From Pratylenchus scribneri (taxonomy: Eukaryota; Nematoda; Chromadorea; Rhabditida; Pratylenchidae), in NCBI GenBank assembly GCA_030063045.1, contig JAQSEB010000040.1:1054001-1118000 (forward strand): a stretch of 64,000 bases of DNA, given 5' to 3'. A program made the position numbers and the translations under genes. Below, piece after piece: positions 11,446-23,915 of the stretch. The notes below the pieces were generated by a model. The model was not told where the DNA came from. It searched no databases and saw only the letters and a list, made by a program, of their open reading frames with translations. Position 1 is the stretch's first letter. The number at the start of each line of letters is the position of its first letter.

Positions 11446-13929
11446 TCAGTAATGGCACCAAACATTCAGGCGTCGAATTTCGTCCTTCTGTTCTTCCGTG
11501 AGATCATCATCAAGGCCGAAATTGTCTAACCTTGATCCGATCAGCCATAGTCATCGTGCCAAGAATGTACTGAAATGAATTAAATGAATTGAGAATTTTC
11601 AATTTAAATAAAATTTGTATCCAATATTTTCAGAGAAAAGGAATGAATTATAGGCTACCCAATTTATTCATTTGCTACTTTTTTTATGATTTTTCAAACT
11701 ATAATTTTCATACTATTGGAGTCTTAAAAACATTCCTTTATAAAATCGAAATGATTGATCAAACATAAATTCCAAAAATTTGTCAAAAAAAACAAAAACT
11801 TTTTGATTTTAGTCTATTTTGTCCGTTTTTTGGTTATATCTTTTTGAAGTTAATGTTTGATCATCCATTTTGAATAATAAATATATTATATTGTTAGAGA
11901 TTAATCTAAAAAGTTTTATATAGCTTGAAAGTTTGCTGATAAGATAATGGTCATTGCCAAGAATTCGTGTGCGGAAAAAATTGCTTAAAAATCTCTCATT
12001 TTTATCTTATTTTTGCTCAATTCTGATTTTATTTGTTTTTGCCTAATTCTGATTTTTTGTGTTTTTGCCTAATTCTGATTTTTTGTGTTTAATAAAAAAA
12101 ATAATTTAATTTGGTTTAAATTATAGATTTTTTATAAATTTGGAATATTTTTAATGATAAAAAACATAAAAGAAATGACAACCATCAATTTTTGAAAATT
12201 TTTTAAATAAATTGAAAAAATTTCTTATTTTTAAATCTGGAAAAATACGAAATTTCCCAATCAAAGTATAAAGAATAACTTTTCGCTATTAACAATTTAT
12301 TCCTACCAGTGATTGGATGTCCATGAAGTCGGAAACATTCAACATTTCGGCATGAGTGGTAAAATCCAATTCCTAATTTTTTAAAAAATAATTAATTCTC
12401 TTTTAATATAATTCACATACATCGAAGAATTTCTTCTGGAAATCATTCAATGTAATTGGCTTTCGGTCACCATTTTCATCCACCGCAATATCGCATCGAT
12501 CAATTTGTTTTTGTTCGACTGTGGAAAAATTTTGAAAATATTAATTTTCATTTTTATTTACTTTTTATTTTAAAATAATTTTATTGATACTTATAATTGC
12601 TAAATGAACGAATTTTTGTCTCTATTTTGTTCAATTTATACCAATTTTTTTAAGGAAATGCCAAATTTACCATGATAAAATATTGCAAAATTATAAAAAA
12701 AAAACAATCTTTATTTTGGGGTCCCGAAAAAAATATTTTTTTTTCATAATTTTCAAAAATTGTTTTTGGAGATTTTGGAGGCATAGAACACGAATCTGAT
12801 ATCCTTTTAGAATAATGAAATATTACTTAATAAAAGTATAAATAATTGCAATGGTTCCTTTTTATATTTTCATGCCAAAAGTCTCTGATGCCAAGATGGC
12901 ATGATATAATGAAAATGATGCGAGATTTGTGACAATTTTTGAAAATTTTAAAAATAAATTTTTTCAGGCCCACAATTCATAAGGATTGCCCGTTACTAAA
13001 ATATTTTTAACTCACGGATTTGAGCTTCCAACCAGTCGACGACAAATTTGAATGTTTTCTTGCTGGCTTCTGGCACAGGGCAGACCAATTCCGTGTCTTC
13101 ATTCATTGTTGAATTCTAAAAAATTGAATTTAAAATTATAAATTTAATTTATTTCAAATTTGGATTTCTTCGTGGTAAAAAATGTAGTAGAAAATGGAAG
13201 CTATATTCATGCTTAACATACGAAATTACCTCAAAATATTTATGGAGTTACAATTAAAAATATCTTTTAATCCCATTTTTATTGCCAATTTTTTTTTATT
13301 TTTAACTCAAAAATAGTTTTTGATTCTAGTAAATCAGGAAAAACCAATTTTAGACCTAACAAACCTTATAGCAATTTATATATGGTTCATTGATACATGT
13401 CTTTTGTAATAAAAATTTCTTATTAATTAATTTAAATTGAAACTGAGCTAATTAAAATGTCTAAACATATTTCTATGAACTTATTTAAATTATTTAGTTT
13501 TAAACACTTTAATTTTAGGCTAAAAGCTAATATTCGGTCTGTCTCGATAAAATCTACAAATTGGTAAAAAAAATTAGTGGAATATAAAACCGGTTTCAAA
13601 TTTATTAGAAGTCAAAAAATTGGGATAAAAGGTGGGGTAATAAATTGTTTTCCAAATTAATATTGAAATTTTTTGAATTAAATTATACAATGTTTCCATT
13701 TTTAGGAAAATTTTTCAAAAATTTAATATCAGTAACTTACTTGGTACATACTGAGGAAGTACTTTCTCAATATCAACAATGCGACGCGAACTTCCACAGT
13801 GCCGTCTTTCAAATCGCAACGGACCAAGCGGTTGTACATTGTCTCCGGAATCGAATGCGCAGGCGCTTCAACTTCGGCTTTTGGTGAGCCGGATTCCTTT
13901 GGTGAATCAACTTTTGCCGAGTCGGACAT
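11446..13929 (-). CDS. SKP1-related protein with a frameshift in the last exon
   Basis: Exons (minus): 13741-13929, 13016-13115, 12421-12518, 12307-12372, 11446-11569, with GT-AG sites and consistent phases. The translation follows SKP1 throughout: an N-terminal BTB/POZ-like segment (VRCDLKDGTVEV), then CPVPEASKKTFKFVVDWLE, a linker, FFDELDFTTHAEMLNVSDFM and the C-terminal GLDDDLTEEQKDEIRRLNVW. SKP1 bridges cullin-1 and F-box proteins in SCF ubiquitin ligases. The N-terminus has a roughly 30-residue Ser/Pro/Glu extension that the core family lacks. In the last exon one extra base near 11531 (ATCAAGG) shifts the frame after MADRIK; as written the protein stops after 170 aa and loses the helices that grip the F-box. 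Without it the protein would be about 191 aa. This could be a sequencing error or a decaying copy; nematodes are rich in SKP1 paralogues. Confidence 0.8.
12011..12090 (+). repeat. Small outlying copy of the T-rich satellite in an intron
   Basis: Three units of ATTCTGATTTTTTGTGTTTT with GCCTA linkers lie in intron 4 of the SKP1-like gene, 3 kb away from the main array at 15.1-21.8 kb. Confidence 0.8.
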
Positions 13930-15125
13930 TTTTATTTAGATTGTTGTAGGTAGTAGCAAAAAAGAATGATATTATAATCTTAAAAAAATAAATAATATAT
14001 TTAGAAAGGGAGGTGGAGTGGGTTTCTAGCTTCTTAAAACGATGAAAAAAATGATTTTAGAATTTGAACCTTATGTCAAAGTTTGAGGGTAATATAGCAT
14101 ATAGGGTCTGTGATTTTGGGAAAGAAAACTGGTCTAAGATAGATAACGAAAACAATTGTCAACTGAACAGAATGTGCCCGGTTTTGATTTATATTGGCTT
14201 TTTGGTCAATTTTTTTCAAATTTACTAAAATTTCAGGCTAATTATTCTTTAGTGATGTGGAAAATCCTATGAAATTTCCTAATGTTATAAATACGGAAAA
14301 AATAATAAATAAATGTTGTGATGGGTAGGAGGGATGTTTTGTTTGAATGAAGTCAAAAAAATGGAAGTTTGCCTATCGATTGCTTTGTGACCTAGTTCCC
14401 AATGGCCAAGGCCGCGCTCCACCCACAAGGACAAAATAAAACCTAACATTTAAAAACATTTAACAAAGAAAATGGAATGAATCATTGCTAAAGTCATCAT
14501 TATTTTATTAACCATTATGTGACTTTGAGAAATAATTTTTGGGTTACTTTAATTCCCAATTTAATAAAAGGGAAGAATGGAAAATGGAAAAAGGATGAAT
14601 TGGATAAAAATCTCAATTTTGTAAAACATTTTTGAAGTAAAAAGTTTAAATAAATGAATGAAAAATAATGTGAATTTTGGTAAAAGAATTGTATAAATAA
14701 TTTGAAATTAATCTGTGACTCATCAATGTGTTTGACGATTTATTCAGTGAATGCACAGTAAATACGGGGACACAATCCCAAGGACAAAGGAGACGGTAGA
14801 TAATCTAAATGGGGGAAATTGGCAAAAATGCGCCGCCGTATCCTCCATTTTTTCCCATTCCATTGTTCATTCCACTCTTATTTTTGTTGATCTACCCTTC
14901 GAAGCTTAATCAAATTTTATTTCATAATTTAATTCTGCAACAGTCATTAATCAAAAAAGCATACAAATTCACCATTTTCCCAAGAGAAAAAAATTCCAAA
15001 TTTTAATCCCCATTGGATGTCTCTTTGTGATTTTGTCTTTCTTCACCTCTTGAATTGTCCGAAATCCTCTTCATATTTTTTAATTATAAAGATAAATTTA
15101 TACTGCGCACTTAAAGCATAAAATT
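13930..15125. other. Gene-free spacer
   Basis: AT-rich with a few GC-richer patches (about 14400-14430 and 14760-14880). Open frames here are short, lack recognisable domains and have no supporting signals. The minus strand at 14809-14870 could encode a Gly/Asn-rich tail ending in a stop, but I found no acceptable upstream exon. Confidence 0.35.
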
Positions 15126-18100
15126 CTGATTTTGTGTTTTTGTGAAATTTTTTACCCAATTCTGATTTTTTTTGTGTTCCCTATTCTGATTTTTTTGTGT
15201 TTTTACCCAATTCTGATTTTTTGTATTTTTGTCCTATTCTGATTTTTTGTATTTTTGCCCTATTCTGATTTTTTGTGTTTTTGCCCTATTCTGATTTTTT
15301 GTATTTTTGCCCTATTCTGATTTTTTGTGTTTTTGCCCAATTCTGATTTTTTATGTTTTGCCCTATTCTGATTTTTTGTATTTTTTGCCCTATTCTGATT
15401 TTTTTGTGTTTTTATCCAATTCTGATTTTTTGTGTTTTTGCCCTATTCTGATTTTTTGTATTTTTTGCCCTATTCTGATTTTTTGTGTTTTTGCCCTATT
15501 CTGATTTTTTGTGTTTTGCCCAATTCTGATTTTTTGTATTTTTGCCCTATTCTGATTTTTTGTGTTTTGGCCCTATTCTGATTTTTTGTATTTTTTGCCC
15601 TATTCTGATTTTTTTGTGTTTTTATCCAATTCTGATTTTTTGTGTTTTTGCCCTATTCTGATTTTTTGTGTTTTTGCCCTATTCTGATTTTTTGTATTTT
15701 TTGCCCTATTCTGATTTTTTGTATTTTTTGCCCTATTCTGATTTTTTGTGTTTTTGCCCTATTCTGATTTTTTGTATTTTTTGCCCTATTCTGATTTTTT
15801 TGTGTTTTTGCCCTATTCTGATTTTTTTGTGTTTTTATCCAATTCTGATTTTTTGTGTTTTTGCCCTATTCTGATTTTTTGTATTTTTTGCCCTATTCTG
15901 ATTTTTTGTGTTTTTGCCCTATTCTGATTTTTTGTATTTTGGCCCTATTCTGATTTTTTGTGTTTTTGCCCTATTCTGATTTTTTGTATTTTTTGCCCTA
16001 TTCTGATTTTTTGTATTTTTTGCCCTATTCTGATTTTTTGTGTTTTTGCCCTATTCTGATTTTTTGTATTTTTGCCCTATTCTGATTTTTTGTGTTTTTG
16101 CCCAATTCTGATTTTTTATGTTTTGCCCAATTCTGATTTTTTGTATTTTTGCCCTATTCTGATTTTTGTGTTTTTGCTCAATTCTGTTTTGTATTTTTGC
16201 CCAATTTTGTGTTTTTGTGAAATTTTTTTACCCAATTCTGATTTTTTGTGTTTTTGCCCAATTCTGATTTTTTGTGTTTTGCCCAATTCTGATTTTTTGT
16301 ATTTTTGCCCTATTCTGATTTTTGTGTTTTTGCTCAATTCTGTTTTGTATTTTTGCCCAATTTTGTGTTTTTGTGAAATTTTTTTACCCAATTCTGATTT
16401 TTTGTGTTTTTACCCAATTCTGATTTTTTGTGTTTTTGCCCAATTCTGATTTTTTGTGTTTTGCCCAATTCTGATTTTTTGTATTTTGGCCCTATTCTGA
16501 TTTTTTGTGTTTTTGCCCTATTCTGATTTTTTGTATTTTTTGCCCTATTCTGATTTTTTGTATTTTTTGCCCTATTCTGATTTTTTGTGTTTTTGCCCTA
16601 TTCTGATTTTTTGTATTTTTTGCCCTATTCTGATTTTTTTGTGTTTTTATCCAATTCTGATTTTTTGTGTTTTTGCCCTATTCTGATTTTTTGTATTTTT
16701 TGCCCTATTCTGATTTTTGTGTTTTTGCTCAATTCTGTTTTGTATTTTTGCCCAATTTTGTGTTTTTGTGAAATTTTTTTACCCAATTCTGATTTTTTGT
16801 ATTTTTTGCCCTATTCTGATTTTTTTGTGTTTTTATCCAATTCTGATTTTTTGTATTTTTGTCCTATTCTGATTTTTTGTATTTTTGCCCTATTCTGATT
16901 TTTTGTGTTTTTGCCCTATTCTGATTTTTTGTGTTTTTGCCCAATTCTGATTTTTTATGTTTTGCCCAATTCTGATTTTTTGTATTTTTGCCCTATTCTG
17001 ATTTTTGTGTTTTTGCTCAATTCTGTTTTGTATTTTTGCCCAATTTTGTGTTTTTGTGAAATTTTTTTACCCAATTCTGATTTTTTGTGTTTTTGCCGAA
17101 TTCTGATTTTTTGTGTTTTGCCCAATTCTGATTTTTTGTATTTTTGCCCTATTCTGATTTTTTGTGTTTTGGCCCTATTCTGATTTTTTGTATTTTTTGC
17201 CCTATTCTGATTTTTTTGTGTTTTTATCCAATTCTGATTTTTTGTGTTTTTGCTCTATTCTGATTTTTTGTATTTTTTGCCCTATTCTGATTTTTTTTGT
17301 TTTTGCCCTATTCTGATTTTTTGTATTTTTTGCCCTATTCTGATTTTTTGTATTTTTTGCCCTATTCTGATTTTTTGTGTTTTTGCCCTATTCTGATTTT
17401 TTGTATTTTTTGCCCTATTCTGATTTTTTTGTGTTTTTATCCAATTCTGATTTTTTGTGTTTTTGCCCTATTCTGATTTTTTGTATTTTTTGCCCTATTC
17501 TGATTTTTGTGTTTTTGCTCAATTCTGTTTTGTATTTTTGCCCAATTTTGTGTTTTTGTGAAATTTTTTTACCCAATTCTGATTTTTTGTATTTTTTGCC
17601 CTATTCTGATTTTTTTGTGTTTTTATCCAATTCTGATTTTTTGTATTTTTGTCCTATTCTGATTTTTTGTATTTTTGCCCTATTCTGATTTTTTGTGTTT
17701 TTGCCCTATTCTGATTTTTTGTGTTTTTGCCCAATTCTGATTTTTTATGTTTTGCCCAATTCTGATTTTTTGTATTTTTGCCCTATTCTGATTTTTGTGT
17801 TTTTGCTCAATTCTGTTTTGTATTTTTGCCCAATTTTGTGTTTTTGTGAAATTTTTTTACCCAATTCTGATTTTTTGTGTTTTTGCCGAATTCTGATTTT
17901 TTGTGTTTTGCCCAATTCTGATTTTTTGTATTTTTGCCCTATTCTGATTTTTTGTGTTTTGGCCCTATTCTGATTTTTTGTATTTTTTGCCCTATTCTGA
18001 TTTTTTTGTGTTTTTATTCAATTCTGATTTTTTGTGTTTTTGCCCTATTCTGATTTTTTGTATTTTTTGCCCTATTCTGATTTTTTGTGTTTTTGCCCTA

Positions 18101-21100
18101 TTCTGATTTTTTGTATTTTGGCCCTATTCTGATTTTTTGTGTTTTTGCCCTATTCTGATTTTTTGTATTTTTTGCCCTATTCTGATTTTTTGTATTTTTT
18201 GCCCTATTCTGATTTTTTGTGTTTTTGCCCTATTCTGATTTTTTGTATTTTTTGCCCTATTCTGATTTTTTGTGTTTTTGCCCTATTCTGATTTTTTGTA
18301 TTTTGGCCCTATTCTGATTTTTTGTGTTTTTGCCCTATTCTGATTTTTTGTATTTTTTGCCCTATTCTGATTTTTTGTATTTTTTGCCCTATTCTGATTT
18401 TTTGTGTTTTTGCCCTATTCTGATTTTTTGTATTTTTTGCCCTATTCTGATTTTTTGTATTTTTTGCCCTATTCTGATTTTTTGTGTTTTTGCCCTATTC
18501 TGATTTTTTGTATTTTTGCCCTATTCTGATTTTTTGTGTTTTTGCCCAATTCTGATTTTTTATGTTTTGCCCAATTCTGATTTTTTGTATTTTTGCCCTA
18601 TTCTGATTTTTGTGTTTTTGCTCAATTCTGTTTTGTATTTTTGCCCAATTTTGTGTTTTTGTGAAATTTTTTTACCCAATTCTGATTTTTTGTGTTTTTG
18701 CCCAATTCTGATTTTTTGTGTTTTGCCCAATTCTGATTTTTTGTATTTTTGCCCTATTCTGATTTTTGTGTTTTTGCTCAATTCTGTTTTGTATTTTTGC
18801 CCAATTTTGTGTTTTTGTGAAATTTTTTTACCCAATTCTGATTTTTTGTGTTTTTACCCAATTCTGATTTTTTGTGTTTTTGCCCAATTCTGATTTTTTG
18901 TGTTTTGCCCAATTCTGATTTTTTGTATTTTGGCCCTATTCTGATTTTTTGTGTTTTTGCCCTATTCTGATTTTTTGTATTTTTTGCCCTATTCTGATTT
19001 TTTGTATTTTTTGCCCTATTCTGATTTTTTGTGTTTTTGCCCTATTCTGATTTTTTGTATTTTTTGCCCTATTCTGATTTTTTTGTGTTTTTATCCAATT
19101 CTGATTTTTTGTGTTTTTGCCCTATTCTGATTTTTTGTATTTTTTGCCCTATTCTGATTTTTGTGTTTTTGCTCAATTCTGTTTTGTATTTTTGCCCAAT
19201 TTTGTGTTTTTGTGAAATTTTTTTACCCAATTCTGATTTTTTGTATTTTTTGCCCTATTCTGATTTTTTTGTGTTTTTATCCAATTCTGATTTTTTGTAT
19301 TTTTGTCCTATTCTGATTTTTTGTATTTTTGCCCTATTCTGATTTTTTGTGTTTTTGCCCTATTCTGATTTTTTGTGTTTTTGCCCAATTCTGATTTTTT
19401 ATGTTTTGCCCAATTCTGATTTTTTGTATTTTTGCCCTATTCTGATTTTTGTGTTTTTGCTCAATTCTGTTTTGTATTTTTGCCCAATTTTGTGTTTTTG
19501 TGAAATTTTTTTACCCAATTCTGATTTTTTGTGTTTTTGCCGAATTCTGATTTTTTGTGTTTTGCCCAATTCTGATTTTTTGTATTTTTGCCCTATTCTG
19601 ATTTTTTGTGTTTTGGCCCTATTCTGATTTTTTGTATTTTTTGCCCTATTCTGATTTTTTTGTGTTTTTATCCAATTCTGATTTTTTGTGTTTTTGCTCT
19701 ATTCTGATTTTTTGTATTTTTTGCCCTATTCTGATTTTTTTTGTTTTTGCCCTATTCTGATTTTTTGTATTTTTTGCCCTATTCTGATTTTTTGTATTTT
19801 TTGCCCTATTCTGATTTTTTGTGTTTTTGCCCTATTCTGATTTTTTGTATTTTTTGCCCTATTCTGATTTTTTTGTGTTTTTATCCAATTCTGATTTTTT
19901 GTGTTTTTGCCCTATTCTGATTTTTTGTATTTTTTGCCCTATTCTGATTTTTGTGTTTTTGCTCAATTCTGTTTTGTATTTTTGCCCAATTTTGTGTTTT
20001 TGTGAAATTTTTTTACCCAATTCTGATTTTTTGTATTTTTTGCCCTATTCTGATTTTTTTGTGTTTTTATCCAATTCTGATTTTTTGTATTTTTGTCCTA
20101 TTCTGATTTTTTGTATTTTTGCCCTATTCTGATTTTTTGTGTTTTTGCCCTATTCTGATTTTTTGTGTTTTTGCCCAATTCTGATTTTTTATGTTTTGCC
20201 CAATTCTGATTTTTTGTATTTTTGCCCTATTCTGATTTTTGTGTTTTTGCTCAATTCTGTTTTGTATTTTTGCCCAATTTTGTGTTTTTGTGAAATTTTT
20301 TTACCCAATTCTGATTTTTTGTGTTTTTGCCGAATTCTGATTTTTTGTGTTTTGCCCAATTCTGATTTTTTGTATTTTTGCCCTATTCTGATTTTTTGTG
20401 TTTTGGCCCTATTCTGATTTTTTGTATTTTTTGCCCTATTCTGATTTTTTTGTGTTTTTATTCAATTCTGATTTTTTGTGTTTTTGCCCTATTCTGATTT
20501 TTTGTATTTTTTGCCCTATTCTGATTTTTTGTGTTTTTGCCCTATTCTGATTTTTTGTATTTTGGCCCTATTCTGATTTTTTGTGTTTTTGCCCTATTCT
20601 GATTTTTTGTATTTTTTGCCCTATTCTGATTTTTTGTATTTTTTGCCCTATTCTGATTTTTTGTGTTTTTGCCCTATTCTGATTTTTTGTATTTTTTGCC
20701 CTATTCTGATTTTTTTGTGTTTTTATCCAATTCTGATTTTTTGTGTTTTTGCCCTATTCTGATTTTTTGTATTTTTTGCCCTATTCTGATTTTTGTGTTT
20801 TTGCTCAATTCTGTTTTGTATTTTTGCCCAATTTTGTGTTTTTGTGAAATTTTTTTACCCAATTCTGATTTTTTGTGTTTTGGCCCTATTCTGATTTTTT
20901 GTGTTTTTGCCCTATTCTGATTTTTTGTATTTTTTGCCCTATTCTGATTTTTTGTGTTTTTGCCCTATTCTGATTTTTTGTATTTTTTGCCCTATTCTGA
21001 TTTTTTGTATTTTTTGCCCTATTCTGATTTTTTTGTGTTTTTATCCAATTCTGATTTTTTGTGTTTTTGCCCTATTCTGATTTTTTGTATTTTTTGCCCT

Positions 21101-21790
21101 ATTCTGATTTTTGTGTTTTTGCTCAATTCTGTTTTGTATTTTTGCCCAATTTTGTGTTTTTGTGAAATTTTTTTACCCAATTCTGATTTTTTGTGTTTTG
21201 GCCCTATTCTGATTTTTTGTGTTTTTGCCCTATTCTGATTTTTTGTATTTTTTGCCCTATTCTGATTTTTTGTGTTTTTGCCCTATTCTGATTTTTTGTA
21301 TTTTTTGCCCTATTCTGATTTTTTTGTGTTTTTATCCAATTCTGATTTTTTGTGTTTTTGCCCTATTCTGATTTTTTGTATTTTTTGCCCTATTCTGATT
21401 TTTTGTGTTTTTGCCCTATTCTGATTTTTTGTATTTTTTGCCCTATTCTGATTTTTTGTGTTTTTGCCCTATTCTGATTTTTTTGTGTTTTTATCCAATT
21501 CTGATTTTTTGTGTTTTTGCCCTATTCTGATTTTTTGTATTTTTTGCCCTATTCTGATTTTTTGTGTTTTTGCCCTATTCTGATTTTTTGTATTTTTTGT
21601 CCTATTCTGATTTTTTTGTGTTTTTATCCAATTCTGATTTTTTGTGTTTTTGCCCTATTCTGATTTTTTGTATTTTTTGCCCTATTCTGATTTTTTATGT
21701 TTTTGCCCTATTCTGATTTTTTTGTTTTTTTATCCAATTCTGATTTTTTTTTGTTTTTATCCAATTCTGATTTTCTATGTTTTTTCTCAA
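15126..21790 (+). repeat. 6.7-kb T-rich satellite with nested higher-order duplications
   Basis: About 250 units of 25-28 bp built on ATTCTGATTTTTTGTGTTTT plus TGCCCT. Linkers vary (GCCCT, GCCCA, ATCCA, GTGTTT versus GTATTTT). Identical long blocks recur at two scales. A block at 16587-17183 recurs at 17377-17973 (shift 790), and the whole 16072-18515 segment recurs from 18516 (shift 2444), giving four copies of the inner block (also 19031 and 19821). The strands are extremely asymmetric (T-rich plus strand). Open frames with SDFLCFCPILIF-like translations are by-products of the missing stop codons in a regular repeat, not genes. Confidence 0.95.
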
Positions 21791-21935
21791 TTCTGATTTT
21801 TTATGTTTTTGCCCAAATTCAAATTTTTTGATTAAAAATGCTTTATTTTCAATATTAAATAAAATAATTTCATTGAATTATATTTTCATATGAGTTGCGA
21901 GATGGAATCCAATATTTCTTTCTTCAATTCTTAAT

Positions 21936-22943
21936 TTAATTGCAATCCGGGTGGCCGAAACATTGAACGCAATATGGGCGCCCCATTGCGCAACGGACAT
22001 TAGCGTGACGGCAATTGTTGCATTCAAAACGCAAAATGATACGGCCAATTGTATTTGTCGCATGATTCTCACCCTCAATAATCTGTGTACAAAAAATATA
22101 TAAATTTTTTAATTGATTTTTGATCGTATTGGGATTTTCATTTTCAAAAAATATTTTATATTTTAGCTAAAATATTTATTCAAAGTTTTCAATGATTTCG
22201 AATTTAGCGAACTATTTTAAGTTCAAAAACCGGTTTCAAAAATTTCAAATTTCCGAATTTTATTTTTTTTCTTATAGCAAACCAAAAGCAAATTCATGCT
22301 CGGCTCATTGAATCTGATTAATTTAAAAGATGGCCCAAAATATTAAAGTTCATTTCTTATAAACTGGTTAATGAACCTATGCTGGCCCAAGCAATTTATT
22401 TATTCAAAAAACAATTCAAATTTACCACTCTTGTTTGATAGCGAGAACATGCATCAATGAGACTTGCAATGAAATTTGGCAGATCCATAATTTCGTTCAC
22501 ATTGTTAATAATCTGTGAAAAAATATATACATTTTTTAATTGATTTTATAATTTGGGATTGTCTAGGTATATTTCTAAAAAATTTTATAATTTCACCAAA
22601 ATATTTATTCAAGGAGTTTTCATTGATGATATGGTATTTTTCTTTCAAAAAAATAAAATTTATGGTTCTCAACTAAACATCTTAAACAATTTTAAAAGCT
22701 CTATTTTTTATATTTTAGATTCCTGTACCAAATCTAAGCAGATTCATGCTCGACTCAATGAATCGCGTAGATTGATTTATAATATGAACCAAAATATTAA
22801 AGTTCATTTCTTTCAAATTGATTTTGTGAATCTATGCTAGTTCAAGCAATTTATTTATTGAAAAACGAATTAAAATTTACCATTGTTGAATGGGTGCGGG
22901 AACATACATTAAAGAAATTTGCAATTAAATTTGGCAGATCCAT
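21936..22943 (-). CDS. Small Cys-rich protein built from duplicated exons
   Basis: Exons (minus): 22881-22943, 22426-22512, 21936-22082; all phase 0 with GTAAAT donors and CACAG acceptors; 98 aa. Exons 1 and 2 encode two versions of the same motif: MDLPNLIANFFNVCSR and MDLPNFIASLIDACSR. The last exon encodes a CxxC pair, CNNC, then a single Cys, then a second CxxC (CVQC) and a final Cys next to the stop, a spacing that suggests zinc binding. No signal peptide is seen, so a cytosolic or nuclear role is more likely than secretion. The surrounding introns are duplicated with the exons. I do not recognise the family. The ATG at 22943 is the first in frame; an upstream exon cannot be excluded. Confidence 0.55.
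22080..22943. repeat. Tandem segmental duplication, about 430 bp x2
   Basis: Two diverged tandem copies that include an exon and the following intron of the Cys-rich gene. Shared landmarks include AAATTCATGCTCGGCTCA against AGATTCATGCTCGACTCA, AATATTAAAGTTCATTTCTT, and CAAGCAATTTATTTATT. Confidence 0.8.
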
Positions 22944-23209
22944 GTTTATGGAAAGTCAAGTTCAAATATTAAGGAAAAGAATTAAAAAGAGAATTAAAAT
23001 TGGAATTTAATTGAATCTGGAATTATAAATTATAATTGAAGCAATCACATTTCACATTAAAAAAGGACAATAAAAAATGAAATTTTAAAATAAAATAGAA
23101 ATTATATATGTTAAAATCGAATAAAAATGGCTAAATTATTTGAATGTAAGCAGCGAAAATTTCAACAATTGGTTTATTGTTGGAAAAAATATGGAATGGA
23201 TTTAGGGGA

Positions 23210-23915
23210 AATAAACAAGAAAAATTGACCCGACTTAGGGCCGATTATATAATTAATAACTCATCAAGGAATAAACCAATTTGGGTGTATCTCACATATT
23301 TATACTTTCGAAAATTTTGCTTGCTTTCAAAATAGCAAAGGCAAATTAATTTTTTTTTCCATTTTTTGTTAACCTATCTATTCCCTACCAGCGCTGTGAA
23401 ATCCATTGTCCTTTTTTCCGCGTTGAGAATGGAATGAATAATTGACGGAAGATTCGCATAAAAAGCAAAATTTTCTCCAAAAAATGACATCATTAAGAAT
23501 TTTTACCATTTTGCTTTAATTCTCATTTAACCATTTTTTGTTGGTAGGCTATCTATCCAATTAAATTTCCATTTAATTCCTTGCAAAATTTCTAAAGTCC
23601 TGTGATTGAGTGCAATTTTATATAGGATGAAATAAATATCCGAATAGAAAAGTTTTCTCCTAAATGACATCATTTTCCGTCAATTATTCATTCCATTCCC
23701 AACACGTGGATTTTACAAGATTGGTAGGGAAAAGAGAGGTGTTAACAAAGAATAAAAAAAATTAATTTTGCCTTTGTTATTTTGAAAGCAAACGAACTTT
23801 CGAATGAATAAATATGTAATGAATAATGATACACCCAAATTAGTTTAGTCCTTGATGAGTTATTATAATCGACGCTTCGGGTCACTTTTTCTTGTTTATT
23901 TCATTAAAAAATTTT
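23210..23915. repeat. Long imperfect inverted repeat
   Basis: The left arm (about 23210-23475) and right arm (about 23655-23915) are mirror images. GAAATAAACAAGAAAAA, AACTCATCAAGGA, ATTTGGGTGTAT, TTTGCTTTCAAAATA and AATGAATAATTGACGG all recur in reverse complement on the right. The spacer is about 180 bp. A weaker match (AACTCATCAAGG with GAACCAA) occurs near 62030, so it is probably a foldback transposon family. Confidence 0.8.

Noticed and set aside
11269..11529. Plus-strand open frame across the end of the hAT-type element
   Set aside because: It spans the terminal repeat and runs antisense to the last SKP1-like exon; no domain.
15307..21238. Many open frames of 60-125 codons (SDFLCFCPILIF-like) in the T-rich satellite, on both strands
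   Set aside because: They are translations of a regular repeat lacking stop codons; they have no start context, share borders with the repeat, and vary with unit length.
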